From assembly GCF_003086295.3 (NCBI RefSeq), contig NC_092051.1, positions 24,609,940 through 24,673,939 of the forward strand: a stretch of DNA of 64,000 nt, in the 5' to 3' direction. Shown piece by piece: positions 11,561 to 23,446 of the stretch. Under the pieces are notes generated by a model. The model saw nothing but the letters and a program-made list of their open reading frames with translations, was not told where the DNA came from and searched no databases. Made by a program: the position numbers and the translations under genes. The first letter of the stretch is position 1; every line of letters begins with the position of its first letter. The DNA comes from Arachis hypogaea. Its lineage: Eukaryota > Streptophyta > Magnoliopsida > Fabales > Fabaceae.

Positions 11561-12594
11561 AGAATGAGACGGCCACTAGGATAACTGAGGTGGTTGAGTT
11601 CCTTTCATTCTATATTTTCTTCCATTCTTATTATGTTATGTTCCTGTTTTCTGCTATTTTACTTGGTTTCTGCATGATCCTTTGTTATTTCAATTCCTAG
11701 GTTCCAGTTTATTTTGCTATTTTTATTCTGTTATTTACTTTTAATTCTGAAAAGTGTCTCATGCATTGCTCATTGAGCTTGAATTCAAAAGAAAAATAAA
11801 AAGATGTATTGCATGAGAAATAGAGTGTATAACAAAGAATAGTCTTATTTACTTAAATGTGGTGGTATTCTCTGTGATTCTGAATGCATGATATGAACAG
11901 TGCATATTTGAATTTGAATCAAAGGATATTGATGTATAAGGAACAGGAATTTAGAGAACTATTATGAATTCTCTGAAGTAAGTGAAAGCTTAATCCTTAA
12001 AGCAAAGGAAACAGCAAAAGAAAAATAAAAGCAAGGTCCAAGGCTCTGAGCATCAATGACTAGGGAGGTCAGACATGATTAAAGGCTCAAAGAATTGTTT
12101 CCCTAGTCATATGCTTGTGGTGTGAATGTGTCAAGTAATCCTTGAGATAGATCACTAAGAGTCGAGATCAAATGCATTTAACAGAGTATGCCAAGGCTTT
12201 GAGCACCACTTGCTGGGAGTAACTGAAAGAAAAAATCAAAACTTAAAGAGAGTTTCCCAGTTAAGTACTTGTGGTATTTTTTTGTATCAAGTAAAGCTTG
12301 AGACAGAACATTTAAAGTCATGGCAAGGCTCAAGGTGCAAAGCATGAAAGAAAAGAGAATTAAAGAAAATTTGTTGTGTTCAACGATTAAACTGAAGTGT
12401 AAAAGATTGGAGAATTCATAATATTATTCGAATTCTAATTCCGAATGACAGTGACATTCCTCTGATTTAAAGGAGAGTGAGATGCCAAAACTATTCAGGA
12501 TTGCAAGTTGTAAACCCCATTTCAAGAAGAGACATGAGATTAATTGAACTCTCACTCTCATGCAAATTCACATCCTAAGCCTATGCTAGTTTTA
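11561..12594 (+). other. E3 3' non-coding region
   Basis: About 1 kb with no ORF. It contains blocks shared with E2 27899-28999 and the paired structural units described separately. Confidence 0.55.
12042..12343 (+). ncRNA. Two tandem predicted three-way-junction RNA units (E3)
   Basis: Unit A: CTCTG (12044-12048) with CAGAG (12182-12186); ATGACTAGGGA (12056-12066) with TCCCTAGTCAT (12100-12110), 11 perfect pairs; then GCTTGTGGTGT; then TCAAG (12131-12135) with CTTGA (12141-12145). Unit B: GCTTTG (12196-12201) with CAAAGC (12338-12343); CTGGGA (12213-12218) with TCCCAG (12255-12260); then CTTGTGGTAT; then TCAAG (12287-12291) with CTTGA (12297-12301). Order and spacing match the E2 units. Pairing was judged by eye; no folding energy was computed. 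Confidence 0.5.
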
Positions 12595-12632
12595 GTTGCT
12601 TGAGGACAAGCAACAATTCAAGTTTGGTGTTG
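12595..12632 (+). other. Stem-loop beta-2 and priming tract of E3
   Basis: GTTGCTTG (12595-12602) pairs with CAAGCAAC (12607-12614) around AGGA; AAGTTTGGTGTTG follows and touches the LTR. Confidence 0.7.
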
Positions 12633-14226
12633 TGATGCGTGAGCATCTTTCCTATCTTTTCATAGTAAATTTGCATTCAATTTATTGAGTTTAATCAAGA
12701 ATTAATTATCTTTTAGCCACAATCGATGCTACTTTAAGTCGTGTGTAATTCTGTTTATTTTAGGAAGCATTCAGCTGGATTTGATGGAGTTTCCGCAGAA
12801 AAAGAGCAGAAGGCAAATGATGCTGTCAACCCTAACCTCTCTGCACTCAAACCTGAATAACTCGAGCTATAGAGGTCCAATGGACGTATTTTTAGTGGCG
12901 TTGGATAGCTAACTTTCAGAGATTTCCAACGATGTATAATAATCTATATTTCTTCTCCACCAAGTCTGCAAGGGTGGCGCCTAACTTGAGAAATCTCAAG
13001 TTAGGCACCAGGATGAGAGAGAGGCGTCCAAGACACACTGCCAAGGCTGCGCCTAACTTGAGAAATTTCAAGTTAGGTGCAATACACAACAACAACATTC
13101 AACCTTAGTTTTGCACTCTTCAAGTAAGGCGCAACCTCTCCTCAAGTTAGGCACAGCACTCAAGCCTTCCACGCCATTCCTCACTGCACCATTCAAGTTA
13201 GGCGCAGCCTTTTACCAAGTTAGGTGTGGACATTAATGAGACAAGTGGTTCCCATTCGTCCTCAAGGCTCACACGGATTGTTTACTTTTAATTCTGATTA
13301 AACCGTATTTTATTTAAAAATAGGAAAAGATATTATTTAGTTTTAGAAAATATAATTTACATTAATTAGGATTAGATATAAAAAGGGAAAAGAATCAACC
13401 CTTCGGGTTCATCTCTTCTCTTCTCTTCTACCTCATTCCGCAATTTAACAGTTTTACAGAATCCTATTTTTCTCTCTGAACCATGAGCAACTAAACCTCC
13501 ACTATTAAGGTTAGGAGCTCTGTCTATTATATGGATTGATACTATTATTTTTTTTTATTTTAATTCATGTACTGATTTCTATTTCAAGAATTATTTTCGT
13601 TTTTTATCTTATGAATCTGAGTGGAATGGAAGTATGACCCTTGTTTTAATTGAGTTCTTGTATAACTTGGAAAAGCTCTTTACTTGAACAACAGCTTGAA
13701 AACAATTTCTCCAAAATTTCTAATTATCTGGACTTAACGAGATACGTGACATATAATCCTCTTATATGGGTAATTAGGGTTTTTGTGGCATATAACTAGA
13801 ATTGAACTTCACCCTCTAATTGGAATCAAGTGACCAAGGAATTGGCGGTTGATGAAGGTTAGGGGAGACTAAAAAGGTCTAAGGAATTAGAGTTTAGTCA
13901 CATATAGTTTGTCATGAATTGAATCTTGCATGATTAAAATAGTTAGTAAGAAAAGTCAATCCGGAAGATAGATATCTCTGAAGCCTTAACTGTTTCTCCA
14001 TATATATTTCACAACTTGTTTACTGTCTGTTTTCTGATTTTCTAAATTACTGTTTGATGCAATTGAACTCTCAACACTCTTTTTTGTTTGTCTAACTAAG
14101 TAAATTACTTAACCATTATTGTTTAATCCATCAATCCTCGTGGGATCGACCCTCATTCACTTGAGGTACTACTTGGTACGACTCGGTGCACTTGCCAGTT
14201 AGTTTGTGGTTACAAATTCCACACCA
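12633..14226 (+). repeat. E3 LTR (about 1,594 bp)
   Basis: Starts TGATGCGTGAGC, ends CCACACCA, and is followed by the primer site as in E2. TATAAAAAGG at 13377-13386 is a likely TATA box. A palindrome array lies at 12973-13229, about 340 bases in, as in E2. Both sides are internal element sequence: 3' end on the left, 5' leader on the right. Confidence 0.75.
12973..13229. repeat. Palindrome array in E3 LTR
   Basis: Two hairpins built from GGCGCCTAACTTGAGA facing TCTCAAGTTAGGC-type arms, followed by single AAGTTAGGCGC half-sites. Same motif as 10790-11044. Confidence 0.85.
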
Positions 14227-14232
14227 AGTTTT

Positions 14233-14250
14233 TGGCGCCGTTGCCGGGAA
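14233..14250 (+). promoter_or_regulatory. Primer binding site, tRNA-Asp type
   Basis: TGGCGCCGTTGCCGGGAA, six bases after the LTR end, matches the complement of a plant tRNA-Asp 3' end with one mismatch. It marks the start of minus-strand synthesis. Confidence 0.8.
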
Positions 14251-14455
14251 TTGACTGTGATTGACAACTACTAGTTGTTTGATTTCTTAGATTAGGCATT
14301 TTTGCTTTAATTTCATTTAACACTAAGCTATTAACTCTCTCAATATCATTATTATTCATTTTAGTATTAAACCCTTCCAATTTTATAGTCTCTATCAATT
14401 ATTATTAGCAACATTCAGCCTCAATATAAGTTACCAGTTATACTAGTACTCTTAA
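14251..14455 (+). other. Leader fragment after the E3 LTR
   Basis: About 200 bases of AT-rich leader (starting ATTGACTGTGATTGACAACT-like) before the sequence changes character at about 14456. No ORF. Confidence 0.4.
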
Positions 14456-14913
14456 TTTTTCAAACCCGAAGCAAGTGGGGCGAACCACGTCCATTGCATT
14501 TACCCGGGGAGCTTAGATATCAATTAATACTCAATTAGCATCATCCGATCATTCAATCATTAACATTTCATCCAGAACATCCCTCAGCGTCACCATCATC
14601 AGCATAAGGGACCTCTCAGTTATTCAAACACAGACAAGACAATATAAGGAATACACAGATAAGAAGAACATATACATCAATTAGATCAAATAGCATATAG
14701 GTACAATTAAGCAAGAAGGCAAACCAAATACAAGATGCACACCAAAACAATACACACAAATGTAAATGATGCATACCTATCCTACTGAGCTCACGTATTG
14801 GTTAAACTGCCAGAATCCGACACATCCGATAGCTAACCCTGACATTGTATCTAGATTGCACATCTACCAGGAGAAAAAACATATTCCAGACTATAACAAG
14901 TCGGTCTCCTCTC

Positions 14914-15172
14914 AGAAGGAGGGTGCCCTGTCACCTTCTCACTGGAGGTATCATTCCGTCTCAGAGGGAGAGTGTCCTGTCACTTGTCTCAGAGAGAGAG
15001 TGTTCTGTCACTTTACAATCAGATAGAACGTGGCCAAAATAACCCAGCACATCCCCAAAAAGGAACATTCTCAGCTTGTCATAATCTGGTCTCAGAGGGA
15101 GAGTGCCCTGTCACTTGGCTCATTGGGGGTATCATTCAGTCTCAGAGAAAAAGCACCCTGTCACCTTCCCCA
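14914..15172. repeat. Tandem motif array in the LTR-like block
   Basis: Five degenerate copies of TCTCAGAGGGAGAGTG followed by CCCTGTCAC, irregularly spaced. Confidence 0.75.
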
Positions 15173-15675
15173 AGTCACCTGGAACCACAGAACAAGAAAA
15201 ATTAACCACCGTCCTTACCTGGTGCAGGTGCCAACGCAATAACCAATCGATACGCAATTGGGATATCACACAAACCTTGCCAATACGGCCAATCAAGCCG
15301 TACTCAGTCATTAGCAGTGTCTTTTAGTAATTTCATAAGTTATTAAACTCATTAACCCCAATCTCTTTGTCAATTTATCAAACAATCAATTCATTAATCT
15401 CAACTCTTTATCAAGTAACTAATTATGTCTTCTCGTGAGTGAGATAGAACCTCCGTCCTCACCGTGGGAGGGATAAAACGACCATTCCCATAACTATGTC
15501 ATCTGGTTTAACCAAACGTTTATCCGAAAATAATTCAATTTAATTCATTCCATATTCTTACACTCATTCAAGAACCCAAAAACAAGTTGTCGGACCTTAA
15601 TTAGGGGTTACGAAAGTTTACAAGCTTGCTGGAAAAGCCAAACAGTTAAAACATAGTTTAAGTGTGAAAATAGAG

Positions 15676-15880
15676 CTTGTGCGTACGTATCACCTTTGTG
15701 CGTACGCACACACTCGAAAGGTTTCCCAGCTTATGCATATGCATGACTCCTGTGTGTACGCACAACTTACAAAATTCCTATGTATGCGTATGCATACCCC
15801 TCGTGCATACTCACGAGCATTTCCATCCATTATGTTTCGTGCGTGGGCACCATTGTGTGCATAAGCACACATACCAAAAA
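15676..15880. repeat. GTGCGTACGCAC palindrome cluster
   Basis: Several degenerate copies of a GTGCGTACGCAC-type palindrome and TATGCATATGCAT-like variants, spaced 20-35 bases apart. It is organised like the arrays in E1-E3, but in a different LTR type. Confidence 0.65.
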
Positions 15881-16863
15881 TTCTGGTTTGCTGCATAATC
15901 ACAAGATTCAGATTTTTAGACCGTTTTTCATTCGTTCATAACTTTCTCTATAAAATTTTGATTTCTTCCATCCATTTTAAAGATCTTTTCATTAGCTTCA
16001 ATTTAAGATAGATTTTACGCAAATCTAAGCTTTGAGAACTAAGTTATGGCGCGACGAAGTTGGTCAAAAACTGATTTTTACCAAATTCACCAAATTACCA
16101 AGTTTCACCAAAACTCCATTCTATTCCTTTTCAAACCATTTCAAAGTCTCATCTATGCAGTTCAACACTCATTCATTACCTTATATCCATTCCATACTTA
16201 ATCAAGAAAGTTCCAACATAGCTGTTCTAATTCCATAAGTTTTCTTTCAATAAACACATTATAATTCAATCACACAACTAAATCATCATTAATCCAATCA
16301 TTAATTCAATTGTGGCAATTCATCACTTACCGCGACTTACCATATAGGGGATATCTCACCCTATCTCGGGCTCCAGCCCAATTTTCCACCTTCACTAGCT
16401 CAAACTCCATCAATGCCACACCAAAGCAATCTTCACTCAATTCTGCACCGAATTTGTACCAAACTAATCCATTCTGTATCAATGCAAACCAATCCAATTC
16501 AATTTCATCTAACCACATTCAATTTTTACAACATTCACACTATGATCATAACTCAAATTCATGAAAAATCAAAGAAAAAAGGTTCTTTACCTTATTTTTC
16601 ATAGTCTTGGATTAAAATCTCGCTAGAACTCATGATGGAGCCTCCCCTAAACATAAAAAATTTGAGATTCCCTCAAAACCCAAACCAAAAATACAAAATT
16701 TTATAGAATGGAAAATTGGGAGAGATATAAATTTTTTACCCCTTTGTTCAAATATAATCGAAGAGAATTTTGAGACGAACGCATGGCTATAAACGGCTTG
16801 TCAATCGGAGCTCCGGATCAAAAGTTATGAGTGATTGAAGGTTGTGGTGAATAGTGAGTTAGG

Positions 16864-16865
<2 letters not shown>

Positions 16866-16932
<67 letters not shown>
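16866..16932. repeat. (CT)n(AT)n microsatellite
   Basis: About 35 bases of CT repeats run directly into about 30 bases of AT repeats. Confidence 0.95.
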
Positions 16933-16935
<3 letters not shown>

Positions 16936-17170
16936 ACTTCTGAATTTTGTGGCCTGTTAAGGATTATATGTGTGGGTTTGGGCCCAACATGGGCTCAGTT
17001 CACTAGTTTTAACCTGTCGGCCTAATTTTGGGCCAAAACCTTTAAGATTAGTGTTTTACTTCATAGTCTAATTATTTTCATTTTCTCAAATTACAAATTT
17101 TAATTTATTAATCCCTTTTGCTCATATTTAATTTATTAATTAAATTTTCATCATTTTTCTGGGTTTTACA

Positions 17171-19200
17171 ATAGGAACCATTCATGGCGACTTTCAATCG
17201 GCAATAGCTTGCAACAACGCCAGCCTATCCCTGAGAAAGAAAATCGCGATGCCATGGGAATATTTTTCGCTGACCAAGATGCAAGGATTAAGGAGCGTGC
17301 CCGACCAGAACCAGAAAGAGACCTAAAGAAAGTGCAAATAGGTGACACTGTGAAAAAATACACATTCCTAAATCAGAACCTACCTTACGAGTTCAAGAGA
17401 CCCCTCTCGACCCTCCTAAAAGAAAATAGAAATCTATTCGCATGGATGCCTACCGACATGCTGGGCTAGATCCAGGGTTCATGTCCCATAGTCTGTCCAT
17501 AAAATCAAAGGCCAAACCAGTTGCACAGAAGAGGCAAAAAATGTCCGTTGACCGGGCAACCGAGGTCAAAAGGCAGACCACGAGTCTACTCCAGGCCGGG
17601 TTTATCCGAGAACTCACCTAATCAACCTGGTTATCCAACGTGGTCCTTGTCAAGAAACCTAATGGAAAATGGAGAATGTGCATGGATTATTTATATCTCA
17701 ACAAGGCTTGCCCCAAAGAATCATTTCCGTTGCCTAGCATCGACAGCCTAGTCCACTCGACTTTCGAATACAGGTATCTAAGATTTATGGATGCTTACTC
17801 CGGGTATAATCAGATTCTGATGCACCAAACTAACGAGCCAAAAATAGCATTCATCTCGCCAGATGGCATCTACTGTTACATAGTTATGCCATTCATCCTG
17901 AAAAATGTCCGGGCCACATACCAATGGCTCATGACAAAGGTCTTTCGTGATCAAATCAGCAAGACGATAGAGGTATACATCTTCGATATGCTCATCAAAA
18001 CCACATAAGCGGGGTCCCTGTTACAAGATTTGCAACTAGTGTTCGAATCCCTCTGCAAGCACGAAATGCAGCTAACCAGAAAAATGTGCTTTCGCCATGG
18101 AAGCAGAAAATTTCTCGGCTAACCCACCGTGGATGACCAGTCCTGGATCCATTAATAGATGTCCAGAGGTTAATAGGGCGATTCACTGCCCTCTTCCGAT
18201 TTCTGGGAACTTCAGCTCAAAAGGCGTTGCCTTTTTTCAACCTGATGAGGAAGGGAATTGCATTCCAATGGACAGAAGAATGTGAGAAATCCTTCCTCCA
18301 ATTCAAAAAACTCTTGTCGGAACCTCTGGTCTTGGCCAAATTGGTTTACGAGGAACTTTTATTCCTTTATCTGGTCATCACCGATGAAGCCATAGGAAGG
18401 GCTCTCATCAGAAAAGAGGATAAACAATAGTTTTCGATATACTTTAACAACAAAGTGTTCGAAAATGCGAAATTGCGATATTCGCGGCTCAAAAAGCTGG
18501 CCTTGGCCTTGATCATCTCTTAAAGGTGGTTAAGACAATACTTTCAGAGCTACCAAATCGTGGTTCACACAAACCAACCCATTAGAAAAGTACTCCAAAA
18601 ATCCAACTTGGCGAGAAGAATGATGACATGGTATGTGGAACTATCACAATTCGACATTTCATACTAACCAAGGCACGCCATCAAGGCTCAAGCCATGGCG
18701 GACTTCTTGGCTGAAATAGCTCACCTAAACCTCATTCTCCTAGTGTAACAGTGGAAGCTCCACATCAACGAAGCATCCAACCAAACCTCTGGCAGTGCAG
18801 GAGTAATCCTAGAGAACTCTAATGGCCTCCTGTATGAGTAGTCTATCAAATATGAGTTTCCTGTATCCAATAACCAAGTGGAGTACAAAGCTATTATAGC
18901 TGGGCTCTCCTTGACCAAACTTGGGGTCAGAAATCTGGAAGTCAATAATGACTCACAAGTCATCACATTGAATGTCAACGGAATATGCCAAGCTCGGGAT
19001 CCCTTGCTCCAAAAATACTTGGAAAATGCCAAAGAATTATGCACAGCCTTTAACGTGGTGATGATCCAGCATGTCCCCCAGGAAAAAAATACTAGAGCAG
19101 ACTTACTGTCAAAGCTGGCCAACACCAAGTTCTCTAGAGGAAACCACTCCCTCATCCATGAGGCGATCAAAGAACCAACAATGATTAGGCTCCCAAGCCC
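17171..19200 (+). pseudogene. Decayed Ty3/gypsy RT-RNase H fragment
   Basis: From 17209 the frames read as the region before RT (PEPERDLKKVQIGD, FAWMPTDM), then RT (VLVKKPNGKWRMCMDYLYLN at about 17640, FMDAYSGYNQI at about 17787), then the active-site region near 17975. There the expected YxDD reads YIFD, so a catalytic aspartate is lost. An RNase H-like domain follows (about 18760-19130) with SGSAGVILEN and later NTRADLLSKLAN. Stops and frameshifts interrupt the frame at 17467, 18006, about 18100, 18428, 18840 and elsewhere. RT type and separate RNase H suggest the Tat side of Ty3/gypsy. No integrase was found. Confidence 0.8.
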
Positions 19201-19859
19201 AATTATCCCCCCTTGGCCTGAGAATCTGGAACCTACCGAATGGCCACAAATCCCTAACCGACATTCAAAATCAAATACGAATCATATCTTTTCCAAATTA
19301 GAAGATCGGACAAGGGAAAAACACTTATATAAGGGGAGTCTCAGACTCCCCCCAAATATGATACACATAACCCTAAATCTCTACTTCTTATATCTATTCT
19401 GAATTGAGTGTTGAAGTGTCTCTGTAGGTCACCCCTCCCTTTCTCACTTTGCCGGATTGAATATCGCGAAGCTCATCACCCTGCTTGGTCATGGATTCCA
19501 TTGTTCAAGGTAACTCGCGAACAAGATCCATTGAGATTCAAATCATAATTTTGATCCATATTACTATGTATGTTCTAAGAAAAAGGAAAAAAGAAATCCC
19601 ATGTTACTCGTGGACATTTCTCTACCATGAGTAGCAAATCAAATCAACCATTATAATAATCATGTAAAGAGCAAGTAAACACACCAGCACATCCAACACT
19701 ACTATATAAGTAGTGAGCATTTCAAGTAAGTTTTTAAGCAATTAAACACACCAGCACATCTCCGAATTCATTAATTATATATATCCAGAGAATAGAAATA
19801 GAGATAGGAATATTGGTGGCTGAGCAGCGCAGTAGTGGAGACAATAATAATGTCCGTTA
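19201..19859. other. Flank of decayed pol, no gene seen
   Basis: A TATA-like CACTTATATAAGGGG at about 19320, followed by GTCTCAGACTCCCCCC, could be the promoter part of that element's LTR. From about 19560 it is AT-rich unassigned DNA into which E2 inserted. Confidence 0.3.
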
Positions 19860-20240
19860 GTGCCTGATGAGTGGATAATTTATACGCTTTTTGGCATTGT
19901 TTTTAGTATGTTTTTAGTAGAATCTAGTTACTTTTAGGGATGTTTTTATTAGTTTTTATGTTAAATTCACATTTCTGGACTTTACTATGAGTTTATGTGT
20001 TTTTATGTGATTTCAGGTATTTTCTGGCTGAAATTGAGGGACTTGAGCAAAAATCAGATTCAGAGGTTGAAGAAGGACTGCTGATGCTGTTGGATTCTGA
20101 CCTCCCTGCACTCAAAGTGAATTTTCTGGAGCTACAAAACTCAGAATGGCGCGCTTCCAATTGCGTTGGAAAGTAGACATCCAGGACTTTCTAGCAATGT
20201 ATAGTAGTTCATACTTTGAACAAGTTTAGATGACATAAAA

Positions 20241-20350
20241 GGGCGTTGAACGCCAGTTCTACGCTACTGTCTGGAGTTAAACGCCAGAAACAAGTCACAA
20301 ACCAGAGTTAAACGCCAGAAATACGTTACAACCTGGCGTTCAACTCCAGA
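20241..20350. repeat. Palindrome array in E2 LTR
   Basis: Four copies of a GGCGTT(G/C)AACGCC-type palindrome or its half-form GAGTTAAACGCCAG. It recurs in the 3' LTR at about 29414-29523 and internally at 25991-26202. Confidence 0.85.
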
Positions 20351-21012
20351 AAGAGCCTCTGCACGTGTAACATTCAAGCTCAGCCCAAGCACACACCAAG
20401 TGGGCCCCGAAAGTGGATTTATGCATCAATTACTTACTTCTGTAAACCCTAGTAGCTAGTTTATTATAAATAGGACTTTTTACTATTGTATTAGACATCT
20501 TTGGAATCATCTTTGGACGCCTGGTTCTTAGATCAGAGGGGCTGGCCATTCGGCCATGCCTGAACCTTTCACTTATGTATTTTCAAACGGTAGAGTTTCT
20601 GCACTCCATAGATTAAGGTGTGGAGCTCTGCTGTTCCTCAAAGATTAATGCAAAGTACTACTGTTTTTCTATTCAATTCAACTTATTCTGCTTCTAAGAT
20701 ATTCATTCGCACTTCAACCTGAATGTGATGAACGTGACAATCATCATTATTCCCTATGAACGCGTGCCTGACAACCACTTCCGTTCTACCTTAGATTGAA
20801 TGAGTATCTCTTGGATCTCTTAATCAGAATCTTTGTGGTATAAGCTAGATTGATGGCGGCATTCATGAGAGTCCGGAAAGTCTAAACCTTGTCTGTGGTA
20901 TTCCGAGTAAGACTCTGGGATTGAATGACTGTGACGAACTTCAAACTCGCGAGTGCTGGGCGTAGTGACAGACGCAAAATGAGGGTGAATCCTATTCCAG
21001 TACGATCGAGAA

Positions 21013-21179
21013 CCTCAGATGATTAGTCGTGCTGTGACAGAGCATTTGGACCATTTTCACAAGAGGATGGGATGCAGCCATTGACAAGGGTGATGCCTCC
21101 AGACGATTAGCCATACAGTGACAGCGCATCGGACCATTTTCTAGAGAGGATAAAAAATAGCCATTGACAACGGTGATGT
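21013..21179 (+). repeat. Two diverged 83-bp units in E2 LTR
   Basis: Units 21013-21095 and 21096-21179 share GATTAG, GTGACAG, GGACCATTTTC, GAGGAT and AGCCATTGACAA in the same order. They are present at the same offset in the 3' LTR (about 30186-30352). Confidence 0.8.
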
Positions 21180-21583
21180 CCTTACATAAAGCCAGCCATG
21201 GAAAGGAGTAGGATTGATTGGATGAAGACAGCAGGAAAGCAGATGTTCAGAGGAACGAATGCATCTCTATACGCTTATCTGAAATTCTAACCAATGAATT
21301 ACATAAGTATTTCTATCCTTATTTTATGTTTACTTCTTATTTAATTTCGAAAACTCCATAACCTTTTGATATCCGCCTAACTGAGATTTACCAGGTGACC
21401 ATAGCTTGCTTCATTCCAACAATCTCCGTGGGATCGACCCTTACTCGCGTAAGGTTTATTACTTGGACGACCCAGTGCACTTGCTGGTTAGTTGTGTGAA
21501 GTTGTGATAAAAAGTTGAGATTACAATTGAGCGTACCATGTTGATGGCGCCATTGATGATCACAATTTCGTGCACCAAGTTTT

Positions 21584-21601
21584 TGGCGCCGTTGTCGGGG
21601 A
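21584..21601 (+). promoter_or_regulatory. E2 primer binding site, tRNA-Asp type
   Basis: TGGCGCCGTTGTCGGGGA, one mismatch to the complement of plant tRNA-Asp 3' end, six bases after the LTR. Confidence 0.85.
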
Positions 21602-23446
21602 TTGTTCGAGTTTGGACAACTGACGGTTCATCTTGTTGCTCAGATTGGGTAACTTTCTTTTCGTTTTCTTTTCAAAAAGTTTTCAAAAAATCTTTCAAAA
21701 ATTTCTCCTTTGTTTTCGAAAAAAATTTTAAAATAAAAATGTTTTCAAAAATATTTTTTTCTTCAGAATTTTTAAGAATGAATTCTAGAGTTTCATGAAG
21801 CATGTTGAAGCATGCTGGCTATAAAACCATGTCTAAATTCTTTTGGACAGAGGTTTTGGCTTAAAATTGAATGAATTACTCCCATATTCATGCTAAAGCT
21901 TGACTGGCTATTAAGCCATGTCTAACTCTCAGATTGGAGCTTTAGATTAAGATTGTAAGATTCCTGGAATTCATATTAAAAATTTTGGAATCCTTATTTT
22001 TCTTTTTCAAATGATTTTCGAAAAATATAAAATAAAAATACAAAAAAATCATAAAATCATAAAAATCAAAAATATTTTTTGTGTTTCTTGTTTGAGTCTT
22101 GAGTCAACTTCAAGTTTGGTGTCAATTGCATACTCATCTTGCATTTTTCGAAAATTGCATTCATGCATTGCATTCATCATGATCTTCAAGTTGTTCTTGA
22201 TAAAACCTTCTTGATTGATCTTCATATTATATTGTTTTGTTGTATGATGTTTTTCATATGCATTCTTGAATTCTTAGTGCCTAAGCATTAAAGATTTCTA
22301 AGTTTGGTGTCTTGCATGTTTTCTTTGCATTAAAATTTTTTCAAAAATATGTTTTTGATGTTCATCATGATCTTCAAAGTGTTCTTGGTGTTCATCTTGA
22401 TATTCATAGCATTTTTGCATGCATTCATTGTTTTGATCCAAAATTTTCATGCATTGCATCATTTTCATGTTTTTTCTCTCTCATCATTAAAAATTCAAAA
22501 ATAAAAAAAAATATCTTCCCCTTTTTCTCTCTTAAAATTTCGAAAACTAGATTTGACTTTTTCAAAAATTTTTAAAATCTAGTTGTTTTTATGAGTCAAA
22601 TCAAATTTTCAATTTAAAAATCTTATCTTTTTCAAATTTTTTTCAAAAAAAAAAAATTTCAAATCTTTTTCACTTTTCTTATTTATTTTCGAAAATTTTA
22701 AAAATATTTTTCAAAAATATTTTTCTTATCTTTATCACATAATTTTCGAAAATAACATCATCAATTAATGTTTTGATTCAAAAATTTCAAGTTTGTTACT
22801 TGCTTGTTAAGAAAGATTCAAACTTTAAGTTCTAGATCATATCTCATGATTTCTTGTGAATCAAGTCATTAATTGTGATTTTAAAAATCAAACCTTTTTC
22901 AAAACTAATTTCAATCATATCTTTTCAAAAATATCATCTTATCATATCTTTTTCAAAAACTTGATTTCAAAATATCTTTTCTAACTTCCTAACTCATTAT
23001 CTTTTCAAAATTTGTTTCAACTAACTAACTAACTTTTTGTTTGTTTCTTATCTTTTTCAAAACTACCTAACTAACTCTCTCTCTCTCTCTAATTTTCGAA
23101 AATATCTTCCCTCTTTTTCAAAATTTCTTTTTTATTGACTAATTATTTTAATTTTTTATTTTAATTTTCAAAAAATTACTAACCTTTTTCAAAAACTATT
23201 TTCGAAAATTACTAACTCTTTTTCAAAAATAATTTTCGAAAATCCTTCTCCCTCATCTCCTTCTAATTATTTATTCATCTACTAACACTTCTCTTCATCT
23301 CACATCACTGCTCCTATCCTTACCCTTGTGTTTGGATTCTTCATTCTTCTTCACCCCTATTCCTTTTCTTCTTCTACTAACAATAAGGAACCTCTTTACT
23401 GTGACATAGAGGATTCCTCTTCTTTTCTTGTTCTCTTCTCTTTCTT
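21602..23446 (+). other. E2 leader, rich in TTTTCRAAAA motifs
   Basis: About 1.8 kb with no ORF of interest. It holds more than 20 short near-palindromes TTTTTCAAAAA or TTTTCGAAAA and two copies of AAGTTTGGTGT (22112-22122 and 22300-22310), the motif that also precedes ORF2 and the 3' LTR. The sequence just before gag is pyrimidine-rich. Confidence 0.6.

Larger units (their letters stand above)
9679..14455 (+). mobile_element. E3: reduced Athila-like element, partial
   Basis: Contains a gag C-terminal remnant, stem-loop alpha, a family-specific palindrome array, stem-loop beta-1, the first 15 codons of ORF2, a structured 3' region, stem-loop beta-2, an LTR (12633-14226), a tRNA-Asp primer site and about 200 bp of leader. 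Its LTR and 3' region are related to E2 at scattered blocks. There is no protease, RT or integrase. E1 replaces its left part; a minus-strand LTR block follows at about 14456. Confidence 0.75.
14456..17170 (-). mobile_element. Minus-strand LTR-like block, left end unclear
   Basis: The right edge, read on the minus strand, is TGTAAAACCCAG, like the LTR starts TGTAAGACCCAG (E4) and TGTAAC (47.6-52 kb element). The text around 14767-14830 (GATGCATACCTATCC, GAGCTCA) resembles 48187-48230 of that second LTR. No clean left terminus, PBS or target duplication was found, so it is a solo or truncated LTR. It includes a tandem array (14914-15172), a palindrome cluster (15676-15880) and a (CT)n(AT)n tract. 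No coding. Confidence 0.5.
19865..21577 (+). repeat. E2 5' LTR
   Basis: TGATGAGTGG to GTGCACCA. TATAAATAG at 20465-20473 is a likely TATA box. It contains a palindrome array (20241-20350) and a tandem duplication (21013-21179). Confidence 0.95.

Noticed and set aside
14914..15172. CRISPR-like array
   Set aside because: Irregular spacing, degenerate repeats, a plant genome and position inside an LTR. The other tandem arrays were rejected for the same reasons.
19560..19859. Host exon on the minus strand interrupted by E2
   Set aside because: A short open stretch continues at 30756 and a GGTATG-like donor is present, but the peptide has no recognisable similarity and could be chance.
19865..19880. 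Hammerhead ribozyme core suggested by CTGATGAG at the E2 LTR start
   Set aside because: No matching GAAA core strand and stems. TGATGAG is simply the LTR terminus.
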